DNA of 64,000 nt from Odobenus rosmarus divergens (lineage: Eukaryota; Chordata; Mammalia; Carnivora; Odobenidae): the NCBI RefSeq assembly GCF_000321225.1, contig NW_004450483.1:905194-969193 (forward strand), given 5' to 3'. The notes below the pieces were generated by a model, which was not told where the DNA came from, did no database searches, and saw only the letters and a list, made by a program, of their open reading frames with translations. Positions within the stretch are counted from its first letter, which is position 1. Every line of letters starts with the position of its first letter. This document shows positions 44,906 to 56,100 of this stretch, one piece after another. A program made the translations under genes and the position numbers.

Positions 44906-46769
44906 CAGGTCCTTTGGCTACTGCTACAGCTAGTGAGCAGCATACCACCCAAACTCCAGGTGGACATCCCGAGGACCCAGGAACCAGGGCTGAGGGCAGC
45001 AGGAGGGATGCAGGGACCAGTCTCCACAGGGCCTGGTCAGCGCAGGTGTGGCACCAGCAATGGAGAGAGCTGAGCCCCAGCCCTGCACCCCAGGAGGCTT
45101 TTCTGGGCCAGATGCTGTCCTGAGCATGGGGCTGGGACACACCTCCCCTGGGGACCGCAGGACCCAGCCTTGTGGCCTGGCTCGTGGGCTCTGAATCCTC
45201 ACTGGTTCCGGAGCATTCCTGCATGTCCCTGCCCCAACCACTATCTTCTGGACTCAGCTGAGGAAATGCTCTAAGGAAACCCAGCTAGAGGACCTTGACC
45301 TGCCTTACACTTAGCTGTCCACAGCCCCCTCACCCCGTCTTATGGGGGAAGTGAGAACACCTAGGCTTTGGAGCCCAGAGGCTGACCATTTCCTAGTTCT
45401 GTGATGCAGACAAAGAAACTTCGGGCGCAGGGCCTCAGGTTCCAGGCCTGTAGAGTGACTTCCTAATGCTGGTCTCTCAGGACTGTGTGTGCAGGCTCAC
45501 CAGACGAGCCATACACACCACTCAGCCTGGGCCTGGCACCCACATGGCGGGCCTGCCCCTCTGGGCCCTGCGGCCTGGTCTCCTCTGCCTCAGTCTCCCT
45601 CCCATCTGCAGGCTGGGCACGGCCTCCCTGCCCGACTGAGGCCTCCGACAGTCCCTCCAGCAGCTCCTGCTGCCTCTTTGTGGTGTGATCAATGTAACTG
45701 GTTTCTGAAAACCCCCTTGGACCCACAGGCGGCATAAAGAACGGGCGTCAGAACGGAGGTGACATCCAAGTCAAATTAGTGTCAATATGACAATAAAATA
45801 TACAGCTCGGAGGAAATATGGGCTGTAAACAGACAACATTTCAATCGGAAACATTTCAATCTTCTCAATGTGGTGGGAGGAGAGGGGGTGAGGCTGTGGC
45901 AGCTACCATTCTGCTGTTAAATCACCAATATTCAACCGCATAAAACAAGAAGATTCCATTTTAAGGCCCTGGTGACAGCCAGTGAATCCCCCGCCCTCCA
46001 GAGAACCGGGAGGCAGAGTGATGGCCTTGGACTCCCTGCCCAGTTATCCATTACCTCCCCGAGCAGCCTCACTTCCTACTCTTCCTGTTATCAATCAGCC
46101 TCCTTTAAAAACAGGAGGCAGCGGGCCTTCATTGACCACCGGGAGGCTGGGAAGCCCGCGGCAAGGGAGGGACACGGGAGATGCCCTGGGTCCTGCCCAC
46201 GGCCCGGCCCCGTGCCCTGGGAGGAGGGCAGGGCTTGCATCTGCACTCCAGCTGGAGCCCCATCAGAGTCCTCTCTTTCCCCCTGACTCTCCCCCACCCC
46301 CGTGGGGGTTTTCCTCAACGTAGGATGTGTACCCGACCCAGACGAGGTTATTTTAGGCCTGATGGAGACAGGGACGTGGATGTCTTCCTCATATATGATC
46401 AGGTTTCCCATATGAGAAAAAAAATACCAATTCTATTTTAAGATCTATTTATTTAACCCCCAAACGTGAGCGTATTAAAAATGTATTATTAAATAAAGAA
46501 TCGTGCCAATGGCCCTTGGCTCAGGTAAAAACGGTGGTGGTGGTTTGTCAGCGAGCAGGCAGGGGACACCTGCCCTGGTGGGTGTGGGCCCAGGTGGCCT
46601 TCCTGTACCTTCTCTGCAGGTTGCTCACACAGTCCGGCAGACCTGGCCTCCACACCCCAGCTTGACATTCAAAGCCTCTGGAAAGTTCTTCCCTCTTGGA
46701 ACGTGAAGGGAAGGAGCTGAGAAAGGAGGCTGGGGTGGCCTGGGGATCGATATTCTTTGTCCTGCCAAG

Positions 46770-46890
46770 GAGCACCCTGAGCGCATGACTTGGCATGCTA
46801 TGCATCGCTGCATCCCTAGCACCTAGAACCATGCCTGGCACATAGGATGTGCTCAAGAAACACCTTCAGAATGAATGAGAGAGGGAGAAA
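46770..46890 (+). repeat. L2 LINE 3' end
   Basis: 'tagcacctagaaccatgcct', 'ggcacataggatgtgctcaa' and the terminal 'aatgaatgag' are the L2 3' terminus. Confidence 0.6.
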
Positions 46891-49800
46891 GAGAGAGAAA
46901 CACACAGAGAAGGAAGGGCTAGTCTCCTCAACTTCCCACACGCTGAGGGCCCCTACACCTGCACAGAGCTTACATGTCATAGCCATGTTTATGGGAGGCT
47001 TCCTAACATGAACACACTTGTCCTCAGAGAGTCTCAGGACCCTTCCACAGGTGGGCTCTGAGCTTGCACAAGTCTCTCTGGGAGAGTCTGAGCAAAAAGA
47101 AACTCGATGGGAAGGTCTCTCTCCAGACCCAAGCAGATGGGACGAGCAGAAAGCACCAGAGCTGGTGGGTTCTCCCTGCTCCCTAGTTTATAGGAGGGGA
47201 GAGTCTGGGGACAGCCCAGAGGCAGGCCTGGGCTATGAGCACTGGAGTCTCTTAGGGATGCACGTGAACCGCACATCCACGTGGGCATCAGAGCCGAACA
47301 GAAATGCCTAAAACATTTTTAAAAGCAGAAGCAAAGGTTCTGGTTGTAGTTCAAACCGGTTTGAAAAGAAAAACTGTATTAAGTAATGACACATACAGGA
47401 TATCATGTTGGACTACTCTTGATTTGCTTGGATCGTAAGTGACTGGGACCAAAGGAAAAGAATCATCTGTTCCTGAAATCCTTCAGGGTTCGGAAAAATC
47501 CCCTAGCCCCACCCCATGCCTCAGCCTTCGAAACTGATCTGCTTGCTCGGGCCTATGATGGACGCTTCCCTCTGCACCCTGGAGCCAATCACGTTCCCAA
47601 GAGGAGAAGTGGAGAAAGGATCGTGGGTGTGTGTGATGAGTCCGACATGAGCTGGACGCTCTCACGCCCACTGATGAGCTCATCTCCCGTTGCTCCGGCT
47701 CAGCCCCAGATGCTGCCAAATGCTGAGCACCCCCGAGAACAAAGCGGCCGTGTTCCCAGCCACCTCCCCGGCTCCCTGCAAGCCAGCAGCTGCTTGCCCC
47801 AGCACAGTATCTTCCCCAATCAGTTTGCACCTTTCCATCCTAAGGTTTTTTATAAGTACCACTCACTCACTCAGTCACTCTGCAAACATGGAGGCCTGCT
47901 CCTTGGCAGCCAAGCTCCAGGATGTGGAGGGCTCTCCCGTTTGTTAACAAGGAAGCAGCACCCAGCGGGAGGAAAGGACAGGAGCGTGAGCACTCAAGAG
48001 TGGATGTGGTTGAGCTGGGTCTGGATTTGGGTGCAGGGCCGAGCTGGGCAAGGCTGGAGGGAGCGGCATTGCAGGCAGAAGGTGCCAGGCCATTGTCCAG
48101 GTTGCTGCAGATGGAGCGGGGCGGTGGGAGGTGGTGTGCAAGGCGGGGGAGACGAAGCTGGAGGGGAAGGCCACTTAAGCCATGTTATAAAGCCTGAATC
48201 TTGCCCTGAGGGTGTTGGAAGCCATGGGGGCGCAGAATGGTGGAGGGGATGCAAGATCCCTGCTAGGCAGCTTGGAGGCTGAGGGAGCCTGAGCTGAACG
48301 GCAGTGCAGGGAGGGCGGCAAATCACAGGAAGCCTGGGGGGTGCGGGGTTGACAAGTCAGATGTGGCAGACCTGGGGCTGGGACCAATGGGAGGCATGGG
48401 GCGGTGGCCAGGAGGAGTCGTGGCGCTGGGTTAAGCACGGGGTGGACAGAGACAAAAGTCCCGCCGGATGGGAAGATGCGGAAGAAGGAAAAGACTACTC
48501 GAGGAAAGAGAACGGAACGAGTACTGATGAGTGGCTACTGCGCGCCAGGCATTGATCTTACTCAACAGCGTGTCTAGTTCAACCGGCACGCGGGGCTGGG
48601 AATCGCCGTCCGGACCCCATCCAGTGTCCCCACCACCTTGAGCCAGCTCCCACAGTGGGGGCACGTGCAGAGGCGACACTGGCCTAGGCGTGCCTGAGGC
48701 TCACTACCCAAACTCCCTTCCCACGGCCACCCCTCGGGGCACCCCCGCTCTGGCGCGGCTGCTCTGGGCTGAGCTGGAACGCAACTGGCCCTGCAGGGCC
48801 CTCCCCTGAGGTCACGGGGTGTCAGACGTGTTGTGCTGCGGGGCTTGAAGCCCCAACTCACAGCCTGGGCAACTCACGTGCCCCCCGTTCGCTCCTCTGA
48901 GAGTAGAAATAGGAATTTCAGCCTCAGAAAGTAGCTGAGGGGAGTCACGGAAGAGAATGTATGGAAAGGCACAGGATAGAGACGGTTCGGACACATGCAC
49001 ACAGCAGGGGCTCACGTTTGCTCACTCGGCCTCTCCTGCCTTCTGGGGACACCTGCCTGACCAGACCCCTGGACCGTGGTTTCTCTGTGTCTGCCCACTG
49101 TCCCGCTGGCCTGGGGCTGGCCACCCGGAGGCCTTGAGGGGCAGGCCCTGCGTGGGAGGATGTGACATTCGGACATGGCTATTTGAGCACTATATGGTAC
49201 TCGTCGTCTGGTTTCTAATTTGGGAGAGTGGCACATACACACAGCTTCACCAGCCGCTGACACCCCACCCCACTCCCTATGGGGAGCAGCAGGGGGCTGT
49301 TGAGAGGAGGAGGGCATGTGCTCAGGGGGCCAGGCCTTATCTCACACCCCACACTTGTGTGTAGCCCTGGACTGAACTCCATCCTGGGGAAGGCACAGGG
49401 GCGGGACAGACCCGGGAATCAGATTCCGACGGCAGCCCTCGGGGCATGACGAGGGTGACATGGGATGAGAGCCGGTGTTGGGAGGACCCCAGTGCTCTTC
49501 CCCAGTGGGGGAGAGGAAGAGAAGTCTCAGCGGGGTTCAGGAACCACGCGAGGTGGCTCTTGGACGTGCGAGGTGAGTAGGGCAGACAGACAAGAAGGAT
49601 CCAGAGGAGGGGAGAAGAGGGAGAAGGCTTCTGGGGAGATGTCCCAGAGGAGAAAATCTCAGCCAGGCCCGAGGAAGGGAGGGGCTTGGCTCCGCTCTAG
49701 CCAATAAGGTGGAGCTGCCGGGGCTGAGGTGGACAGGAAGTCCTGGGGGAAAAGTAAGGAGGCTGAGGGGCGCAGGGGCCCACCCTGAGCCACGTCGCCT

Positions 49801-50239
49801 GGCAGGCACTGGGACTTCCCTCTGGAGCCCGTCCCCCCCACCCCCGCCACAGGCCCGAGGGCTCCCTACCATCAGGGAGTGGGAAAGCCCTCCCAGGCAG
49901 GGATGGAGGATAAATCTGCCGAAGCCTCCTGCCCGCTCCTTGCTGGGGTCCTAGCTCCACCGCCTGGCCTGAATCCCTGGGTATCTCTGGGCCAGGCTCT
50001 AGCAACAGCAGGTGGAGTGGCGCTAACTGGGGGAGGCGGGCACTTAACCTTTCCTCCCCTCCTCCCTCCTCCAAGGGGGGGGCTCCATGCTGTCCCCAGG
50101 GGCTCATGGTCAGGGGGCCACATGCACCCCTGTGAAATAAGGATAGTATCTGGTGGGAGGGGAAGCCTTGGTATATTATGGGCAACAAGAACTTTATCTA
50201 CCCAGAACATTGGATCTCCCGCCTGCCACCGGGCCCTGC

Positions 50240-50990
50240 CTGCAGCCTCCAGCTCCATCACTGACAACCATCCTCTGCTTGCTCAGGCCCAAGCCCCTGG
50301 TGTTGTCCCTGATGCCTTTCTTTCTTCCTAGCTCTTCATCCGGTCTGGGAACAAATCTTTTGGCTCTATCTAAAACGTGATCACTTCTCCCCACCTCTAC
50401 TAACTGGACCTCCTGCTTCCGCCTTGCCCCTAAACCTACTCTCAGATCAGCAGACATGGTGGGATTCCTTTTAACAATAAGTCAGACCTCATTACTCCTC
50501 TGTCCAACCCCCTCCAGGGGCCCCATCATGCTCGAGCCAAACAAAGTCCTACCAAGCCCCTACCAGCCTGCACAACCAGCCCTGGAATTCTGGCCGCACC
50601 CTACTCCTGTCCCTCACTCACTGCGTGCCGGGCACGCTGGCCTCCTGGGTTTTTCTGGAGCTCAGAGGGCACACTGCTGCCTCAGGCCCTTTGCACTTGC
50701 TATTTCCCCTGCCTGGATCCTTCTTCCCGCATATTTCTGTACTGCTCACCTCCTTCAATTCTTTGCTTGAATATCATTTTCCCAGGGAGGATTTCTCAAT
50801 TTCTTCATTCAAGACTGCACCCCCACTCTGCCCGGGGTTTCCTACCCCATTCTTGGCTTTGTTTATCTCTCCCTACTGTGCTGTAAGTTCCATGAAGGCA
50901 GAGATGAGCGTGTTTTGCTCTCTAATCTGCAATTCCTAAAGCGCGTCCTGGCCTGTGATGACTCACTAAGTATTTGTGGGAGTTGCTCAG
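50240..50990 (+). repeat. Long L2 LINE fossil
   Basis: The block order is that of the L2 3' region: 'aggccctttgcacttgctat' (about 50686), 'ctcacctccttcaattcttt' (about 50746), 'tgtgctgtaagttccatgaa' (about 50877), ending around 'actcactaagtatttgtggg'. It is degenerate and non-coding. Confidence 0.75.
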
Positions 50991-51133
50991 ACTCGGTCCC
51001 CTGTGGACAGCAGTCATGGCAGGGATCCCAGATCCCCCGTTAGGGCTCCTCACCCCCGAAAGGAGCAGCAAGCTCCCTCCTCAGCCCCCATCTCCCGTCC
51101 CGCTCCCTGCCCCCACCTGGGCCCAGCACTCAC

Positions 51134-51319
51134 CATCCACTGGATTGAGGTAGTCGTGGAGATGGGGTGCACTGGCGGCACCCCCACTCTGCATCAGCAG
51201 GTCCCCGTAGGGTGCAGGGTGGCCCGCCATAAGGGTCATCTGGTGGTAATAGTCTGAGGGGTTGGTGCCTGGAGGGGGGAAGCCAAACAGTCCCCTCTCC
51301 TTGAGGTGTTCGTGGGCCA
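51134..51319 (-). CDS. GLI2: GLI2 coding exon (N-terminal region)
   Basis: The acceptor is gtgcacag|TG, completing a Val codon, and the donor GGATG|gtgagtg, 186 bases with 61 full codons. It encodes AHEHLKERGLFGFPPPGTNP, then SDYYHQMTLMAGHPAPYGDL and HLHDYLNPVD. Only a few conservative changes are seen against human GLI2. In phase 1 to phase 1 with a length divisible by three, it is skippable without a frameshift. Confidence 0.97.
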
Positions 51320-51580
51320 CTGTGCACAGGAGGGAGGGAGAGAGAGACAAGCCGTCAGGATGTGGCCAAAAAAAAAGAGAGAAACATGCACATGGCCTGA
51401 GTTGTGTCCTCCCTCTACCCCCCCAGTGCCTGCTGGTCGGTCCTCTGCCCCTGGGTCCCCTCCCCCCACTGAGCAGACAACGTGGGGGGGGTGCTCCTGC
51501 TGATGGGGAGCCAGAGCCCACATGCCTCCGTTTCCTCAAAGCCGTAAACAAGCGCTCCCTCCTCCCCCTCCAGGCCCCGC

Positions 51581-51640
51581 AGGAGCCCAGAGTTGCAGGC
51601 AGGAGCCCAGAGCTGCAGGCAGGAGCCCAGAGCTGCAGGC
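51581..51640. repeat. Three-copy 20-bp tandem repeat
   Basis: The unit 'aggagcccagagctgcaggc' occurs three times in register; the first copy has one substitution (T for C at its fourteenth base). Confidence 0.97.
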
Positions 51641-52935
51641 CGACAGGGTCCACAGGCCAGCAGAGTCTTCAAAGGAAAAGAAGACGCAAACAAAGGCGGG
51701 GTGGTGGTCGACAGTTGGGCCAGGTCAGTTTGGCCTGAACATTCAAGGCGAGATCGTGGGGACCTGGCCAGATAAAGCTCCCGGCCTGGCCTGCAGCTGC
51801 AGAACCCGGGGCTGTCGGCCTCCAACCCTGCACCTGGCCCTGCCCCTGCCCAGGCTCGGCCAGGAGGCAGGGAGGATGAACTCCGGAGCCCCTGGAGGGG
51901 GCCTGGCACTCGGGGGGTGGGGCTTGGAACCCAGCAAACCCATCAGAGGCCTGGCTTTTACCAGTGGTGCAAAATTGGGAAGGGGCTGTTTTCCATCCAT
52001 AAAATGGGGGGAATAATACTCACTACTCAAGTTACTATGAGAAATGAGAGTGACAGCCAGCGTCATGCTGAGCACTTGCTGGGCGAGGGACTCACATTCA
52101 TTCTCAGGGTCACTATCCCCACACACTGTGAGCAGAGGGCCATCATTACCATCCTCCACTGGCAGATGAGGACTCTGGCGCTCTCTGCTATTAGTCTTGG
52201 CAAATAGCAAAGATCTCATACGCGCTGGGCAGAGAGAAGCCAGTCAATGCGAGCAGCCACCCCTCTCCTTCTCCTCCCCTTCCGCTTCCCCTTCTCCTGC
52301 CACATCCGCTAGAGAGAGGCCTGGCCTGCAGCCAGGGTGATGCCCCACCCTGCCCGCCCTGTCCATGCCTGAAATGCGCTCCTGTCCCCCTCCTCCCTGA
52401 AACCTTCCCTGGAGTGCCCGTTTGTCCTCAGAGCACACAACGGTCTGGCAGACACGGCCTCTGATGGCTGAGGAACTTTCTGGGCCTCATGTGGGCAGGG
52501 AGCTGGGGCTGGCACAGCTGTGGCCTGAGCCTGACATGCTGTCTCTAGCCACTTGGGGCCTTGGTTCGGGGCCAGCGAGGACTCCGGGTATCAGGTATCA
52601 GGTCCATCCCCTGCAAAGGTCAGGGCCTTGCAAATTAGCCAAGTGCCCTCTGGTGCTGAACCCATGTCCGCTATGTCAAGGAGCTGGGGCTGGGATATGT
52701 GGTGGAGAGAGGAGCCCCAGCGATGTTTCTGTGGAAATCAGGCACAGAATCAGTGCTCCACAAATGGAAGTCTCTTCTTCAAGGGCAGCCCAGTCTCACC
52801 GCTTAGTTCTTCACGGGCTACACCGCTGTCAGCTCAAACTACAGTGTCCTTGTCTTTTCTAGAGACATCTCTCAGGGCCCTTGACCCCCGCCTCGGGAGG
52901 ACTGCCACGTCCCACGTAGGAACCCCGTCATCATG

Positions 52936-53395
52936 CGTATTAGTTTTTTCCTTGGGCTGCTATGACGAGTGAGGACAGATGTGGAGCCAACTGCTGTTCA
53001 AACAACAGAATTTCATTCTCTCACAGTCTGGAGGCCAGACATACGGCATCAAGGTATCACAGGGCCAAGCTCCCTCCAGAGGCTCTAGGGGATCATCGGT
53101 CCTGTGCTCCTTCCAGTGCCTGGGGGTTGCCAGCTTCCTTGGCCTATGGCCACATCACTCTTACCTTTGCACAGTTCTCTCATCTATGTCTCTTGTGAGG
53201 ACACTTATCGTTGTATTTAAGGCCCATGCGGACATTTCCGGATGATCTCCTCACTTCAAAATCCCCAACTAAATCACATCTGCAAGGGCCTTCTTTTTTC
53301 AAACGAGGCCACATTCTCAGGTTCGGGGGATTAGGGCATGGACACATCTTTCCCGGGGGCAGGCAGCCTCCAGCCCACGACACCACGTGCGAGCT
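52936..53395 (-). mobile_element. MaLR-type solo LTR fossil, inverted
   Basis: On the plus strand it reads as an inverted MaLR LTR: 'ggctgctatgacgagtgagg' at the left, 'cattctctcacagtctggag' (about 53014), 'cacattctcaggttcggggg' (about 53309) and an end near 'cagcccacgaca'. No internal region accompanies it. Confidence 0.6.
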
Positions 53396-54721
53396 TCAAG
53401 GTCAGGACAGTATGTGGATCCTGGCCTGCATCCACACACTTTGGGCCAGTCCGACGCTGGCTGGGTCATCAGGAGATGACGTGCAGAAGCCCAGGCCCAC
53501 TTTCCGGAGTCGGTGGCTCAGTGTGGAGGCGGCGTGATCCTTCAGGGCACCCTCACTCGGCCAAGGCCACTCAGAAAACCCACGCAGATTTCAGGACGAC
53601 GAGCCCGATGCCTCAGGGAGATTTTCTGTCCATTCGGAGGCCAGAGTCCTTTTCCTTGTGAAACTCCAACCTGAGCCTCTCAGGTCCAGGACTCGGCTCC
53701 AGCTCCTGGTCATAGCCACGAAGTGGGGGAGGGCACATTCCCCCTGGTGAGGACTGGAGGTGGTGACAAGGGACCCACTGGGATCATGTTTCCTGGAGCC
53801 TCTGCCCATGGGCTCAGGAGTGCAAATGTCTTCTAGAAGTGCCTGGACCAAGAGGCACAATTTCAGTAGACAGATTGAGAAGGTGCACCCTGGTTGCTTT
53901 TGAACATTGCACTAGAAAGTGGCTATAGGGCACCGTGGGGGGTGGCATGGGACGGTGGGGTGGGAGCATTTCCCGGGAAGACAGGATGGGCACGGCCAGC
54001 TCCCGAAAGCACTCACTACCGTCCAGCGCGAGTATGTTCGTATATGTGTATCAGTGAGTGGGAATGGGGGCTGGAAGTATTAAATTTTTTTTGACGTATT
54101 AAATTTTAGACCTGAAAACCCTGTTTGTATTAAGCGACCTGCCCTTTCTTGTCACGAATTAACTGGATTGGGGTGACCGTCTGATCTTTGAGCTGGGCCA
54201 ATCAATTCTCTCTCAAGCATCTGAGCCGAGAGACACAAGTGAGCCCCCGGTGCTCATCCGTGGAGCCTTGGAGTGCCATTTGGAGGCCACGTGTTGACCT
54301 ACAAGGGGCACATAAAGCAGATGCAGGCAGAAAGCAGCCCGGCTCTGCCTTCCCGCTGCTCTGGGGGCCCAGGCGACACCTCGATCCAACACCCCCTTTA
54401 CTTAACCAGAAGCAGATTTGGGTTTCTTGCGACCAAAGAATTCTCACCTAAGCTGAGGCCTACATGAATAAACATACCTTATCGTTATTATTATACGTAA
54501 TTTGCATGCAAAAGGGTGCTTCCGAACAGCTCTTTAATGAGCACAAAACCAATGTTCCGCGGATCCTCTTGGCTTTCCCCATTCATTTATGGAAAAACCC
54601 GTTGTTCAGGGTGGTGGGGATGAATGTCAATTTGCTCACTATCCGGGGGGACGGGGGCCTGGGGAGTCAACAGTGTTAAAGTTAGCGGCACAGTTCCCCC
54701 AGCACCCCAAGCTCTACTCAC

Positions 54722-54924
54722 CATCAGCGGGGCTGAGACCCCGGGCTGCAGAGATCGCGGGGAGAGTGGGGCTGCTGTGCATGGCACGGAGGTAATGCTC
54801 CATGTGGGGGCTCACGTATGGGTGGGGGGCGTTGAAGGGGGACTCCCCAGGGCCGGCGGGGTGTGGGGAAAGCCGGATCAACGAGATGTCGGAGATAACA
54901 GGGCTGCCACTCAGGGCAGGAGGC
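54722..54924 (-). CDS. GLI2: GLI2 coding exon (most 5' in window)
   Basis: The acceptor is ctctgcag|G, whose first base is the last of a Gly codon begun in an exon outside the window. The donor is GATG|gtgagtag. The exon is 203 bases with 67 full codons. It encodes PPALSGSPVISDISLIRLSP, then HPAGPGESPFNAPHPYVSPH, and ends RGLSPAD. The segment SPVISDISLIRLSPH is one of the best-conserved N-terminal stretches across GLI2 and GLI3, in the repressor/degron region. Confidence 0.97.
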
Positions 54925-55889
54925 CTGCAGAGACAAAGGAGCGGGGTCAGAAGGCATGGCCTGTTGCAGAAGGACGTGCGTTCGGGGAGCCCTGCTGAGC
55001 AGTGGACGCGGGTACCCTTCATGCGTCTGAATTCTCATACGTTAGCCAGTGCACGCAGGCTGAAGGCGCCTACAGGCTGCTGGGGCCGCCCGCTGGTCTG
55101 GTGTTGGCGATGAAGTGTTCGGCACACACGGTCGGACTTGCAGGACCACAGGCTCAGTGGGCCACATGCATGTGCCGAGCTTTCCCAGGGTCTGCGCAAG
55201 CTGGACAAATGGCAGCGACACAAATCTTTGTTAAATGAACAGAGGCATGCCTTCTACATGAATGAAAAACAGAAAACACTAGTATCAGGGCAAGATGCAA
55301 AGAGCTCGTACTCCTAACAGAATGGAGAGAATGAGAGGGATCAGGAGAGGCCCCGAAAGTAGAGAATTGGGGGTTTAGTTGGACAGTCGCCGCTGTGGAC
55401 GGGCTGGGAAGGAACAGAGCAGGATTCAAGAAGAGCTCTCAAATGATGAGCTGTAACTAAAATTCTAGAATATCCCTTTAGCTCTCCTTACATGGAATTC
55501 CTTTTGATGCTAACAGAGACTGCCTTCTCAGATGCCCACCAGTGGTCAGGCATGCACCTGGCCTGGTCCCTGTGGCCCGAGCCGGCACGGCTGCGGCCCA
55601 CCCCCATGTCCCCTGCTCAGCCTTCAAGGGGGCACCGGCTCCAGTCAGCACAACGATGGGGCCTTTACACTAGGCCTGCCCACTCGGAGTCTCCAAGCAG
55701 CAGTTAGCATGTTAGCGCCGGGGTGTTCTGAGATCATCTACCCCCAAACCTGCCCATCAGAGAAAAATCAGGCTTTAGAGGACACGTAGCTATGAAACCA
55801 CAGCTAAGTCACTGGGGACCAGATTCACCAAGATGTAATTTTCATTTTTCAGAAAACGGGGTCTCTCTGTGATCCGATGTAGTGCCAAG

Positions 55890-56100
55890 AAAAGAGTTTC
55901 AGACAAACCTGCATTAGGATCTCAGCCGTTACCAGCTCAGTCACGCTGAGCAAGCCATTTAACCTCTGCGAGTCTCAGTTTCTTCAACTGTAAAACGGAG
56001 ATAATAGCGCCTTTTTCCTGGGGCTGCCTTGAGGAGGAAAGTCCCCCAAATGGTGCGTGAGACACAGCGGTCCGTTAATAGCCCAGAGCTCTTATTACAG
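55890..56100 (+). repeat. MIR SINE fossil
   Basis: Full MIR order: 'aggatctcagccgttaccag', 'ctgagcaagccatttaacct', 'gagtctcagtttcttcaact', 'gtaaaacggagataatag'. Confidence 0.75.

Larger units (their letters stand above)
40860..51133. other. GLI2: GLI2 intron (10.3 kb), no additional exon found
   Basis: Donor gtgagtg at the right (51133) and acceptor cccacag at the left. It holds an L2 fossil (42640-42960), MIRs (43200-43460 minus, 43600-43740 plus, 44790-44905 plus), an L2 3' end (46770-46890), and a long L2 (50240-50990). Unique AT-balanced blocks lie at 43960-44110, 44270-44410, 45770-45970 and 46350-46500. Open frames are short and not conserved-looking. Confidence 0.85.
51320..54721. other. 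GLI2: GLI2 intron
   Basis: Donor gtgagtag at the right (54721) and acceptor tgcacag at the left. It contains a 20-bp x 3 tandem repeat (51581-51640), an inverted MaLR LTR (about 52936-53395) and a unique balanced block near 54450-54640. Confidence 0.85.
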
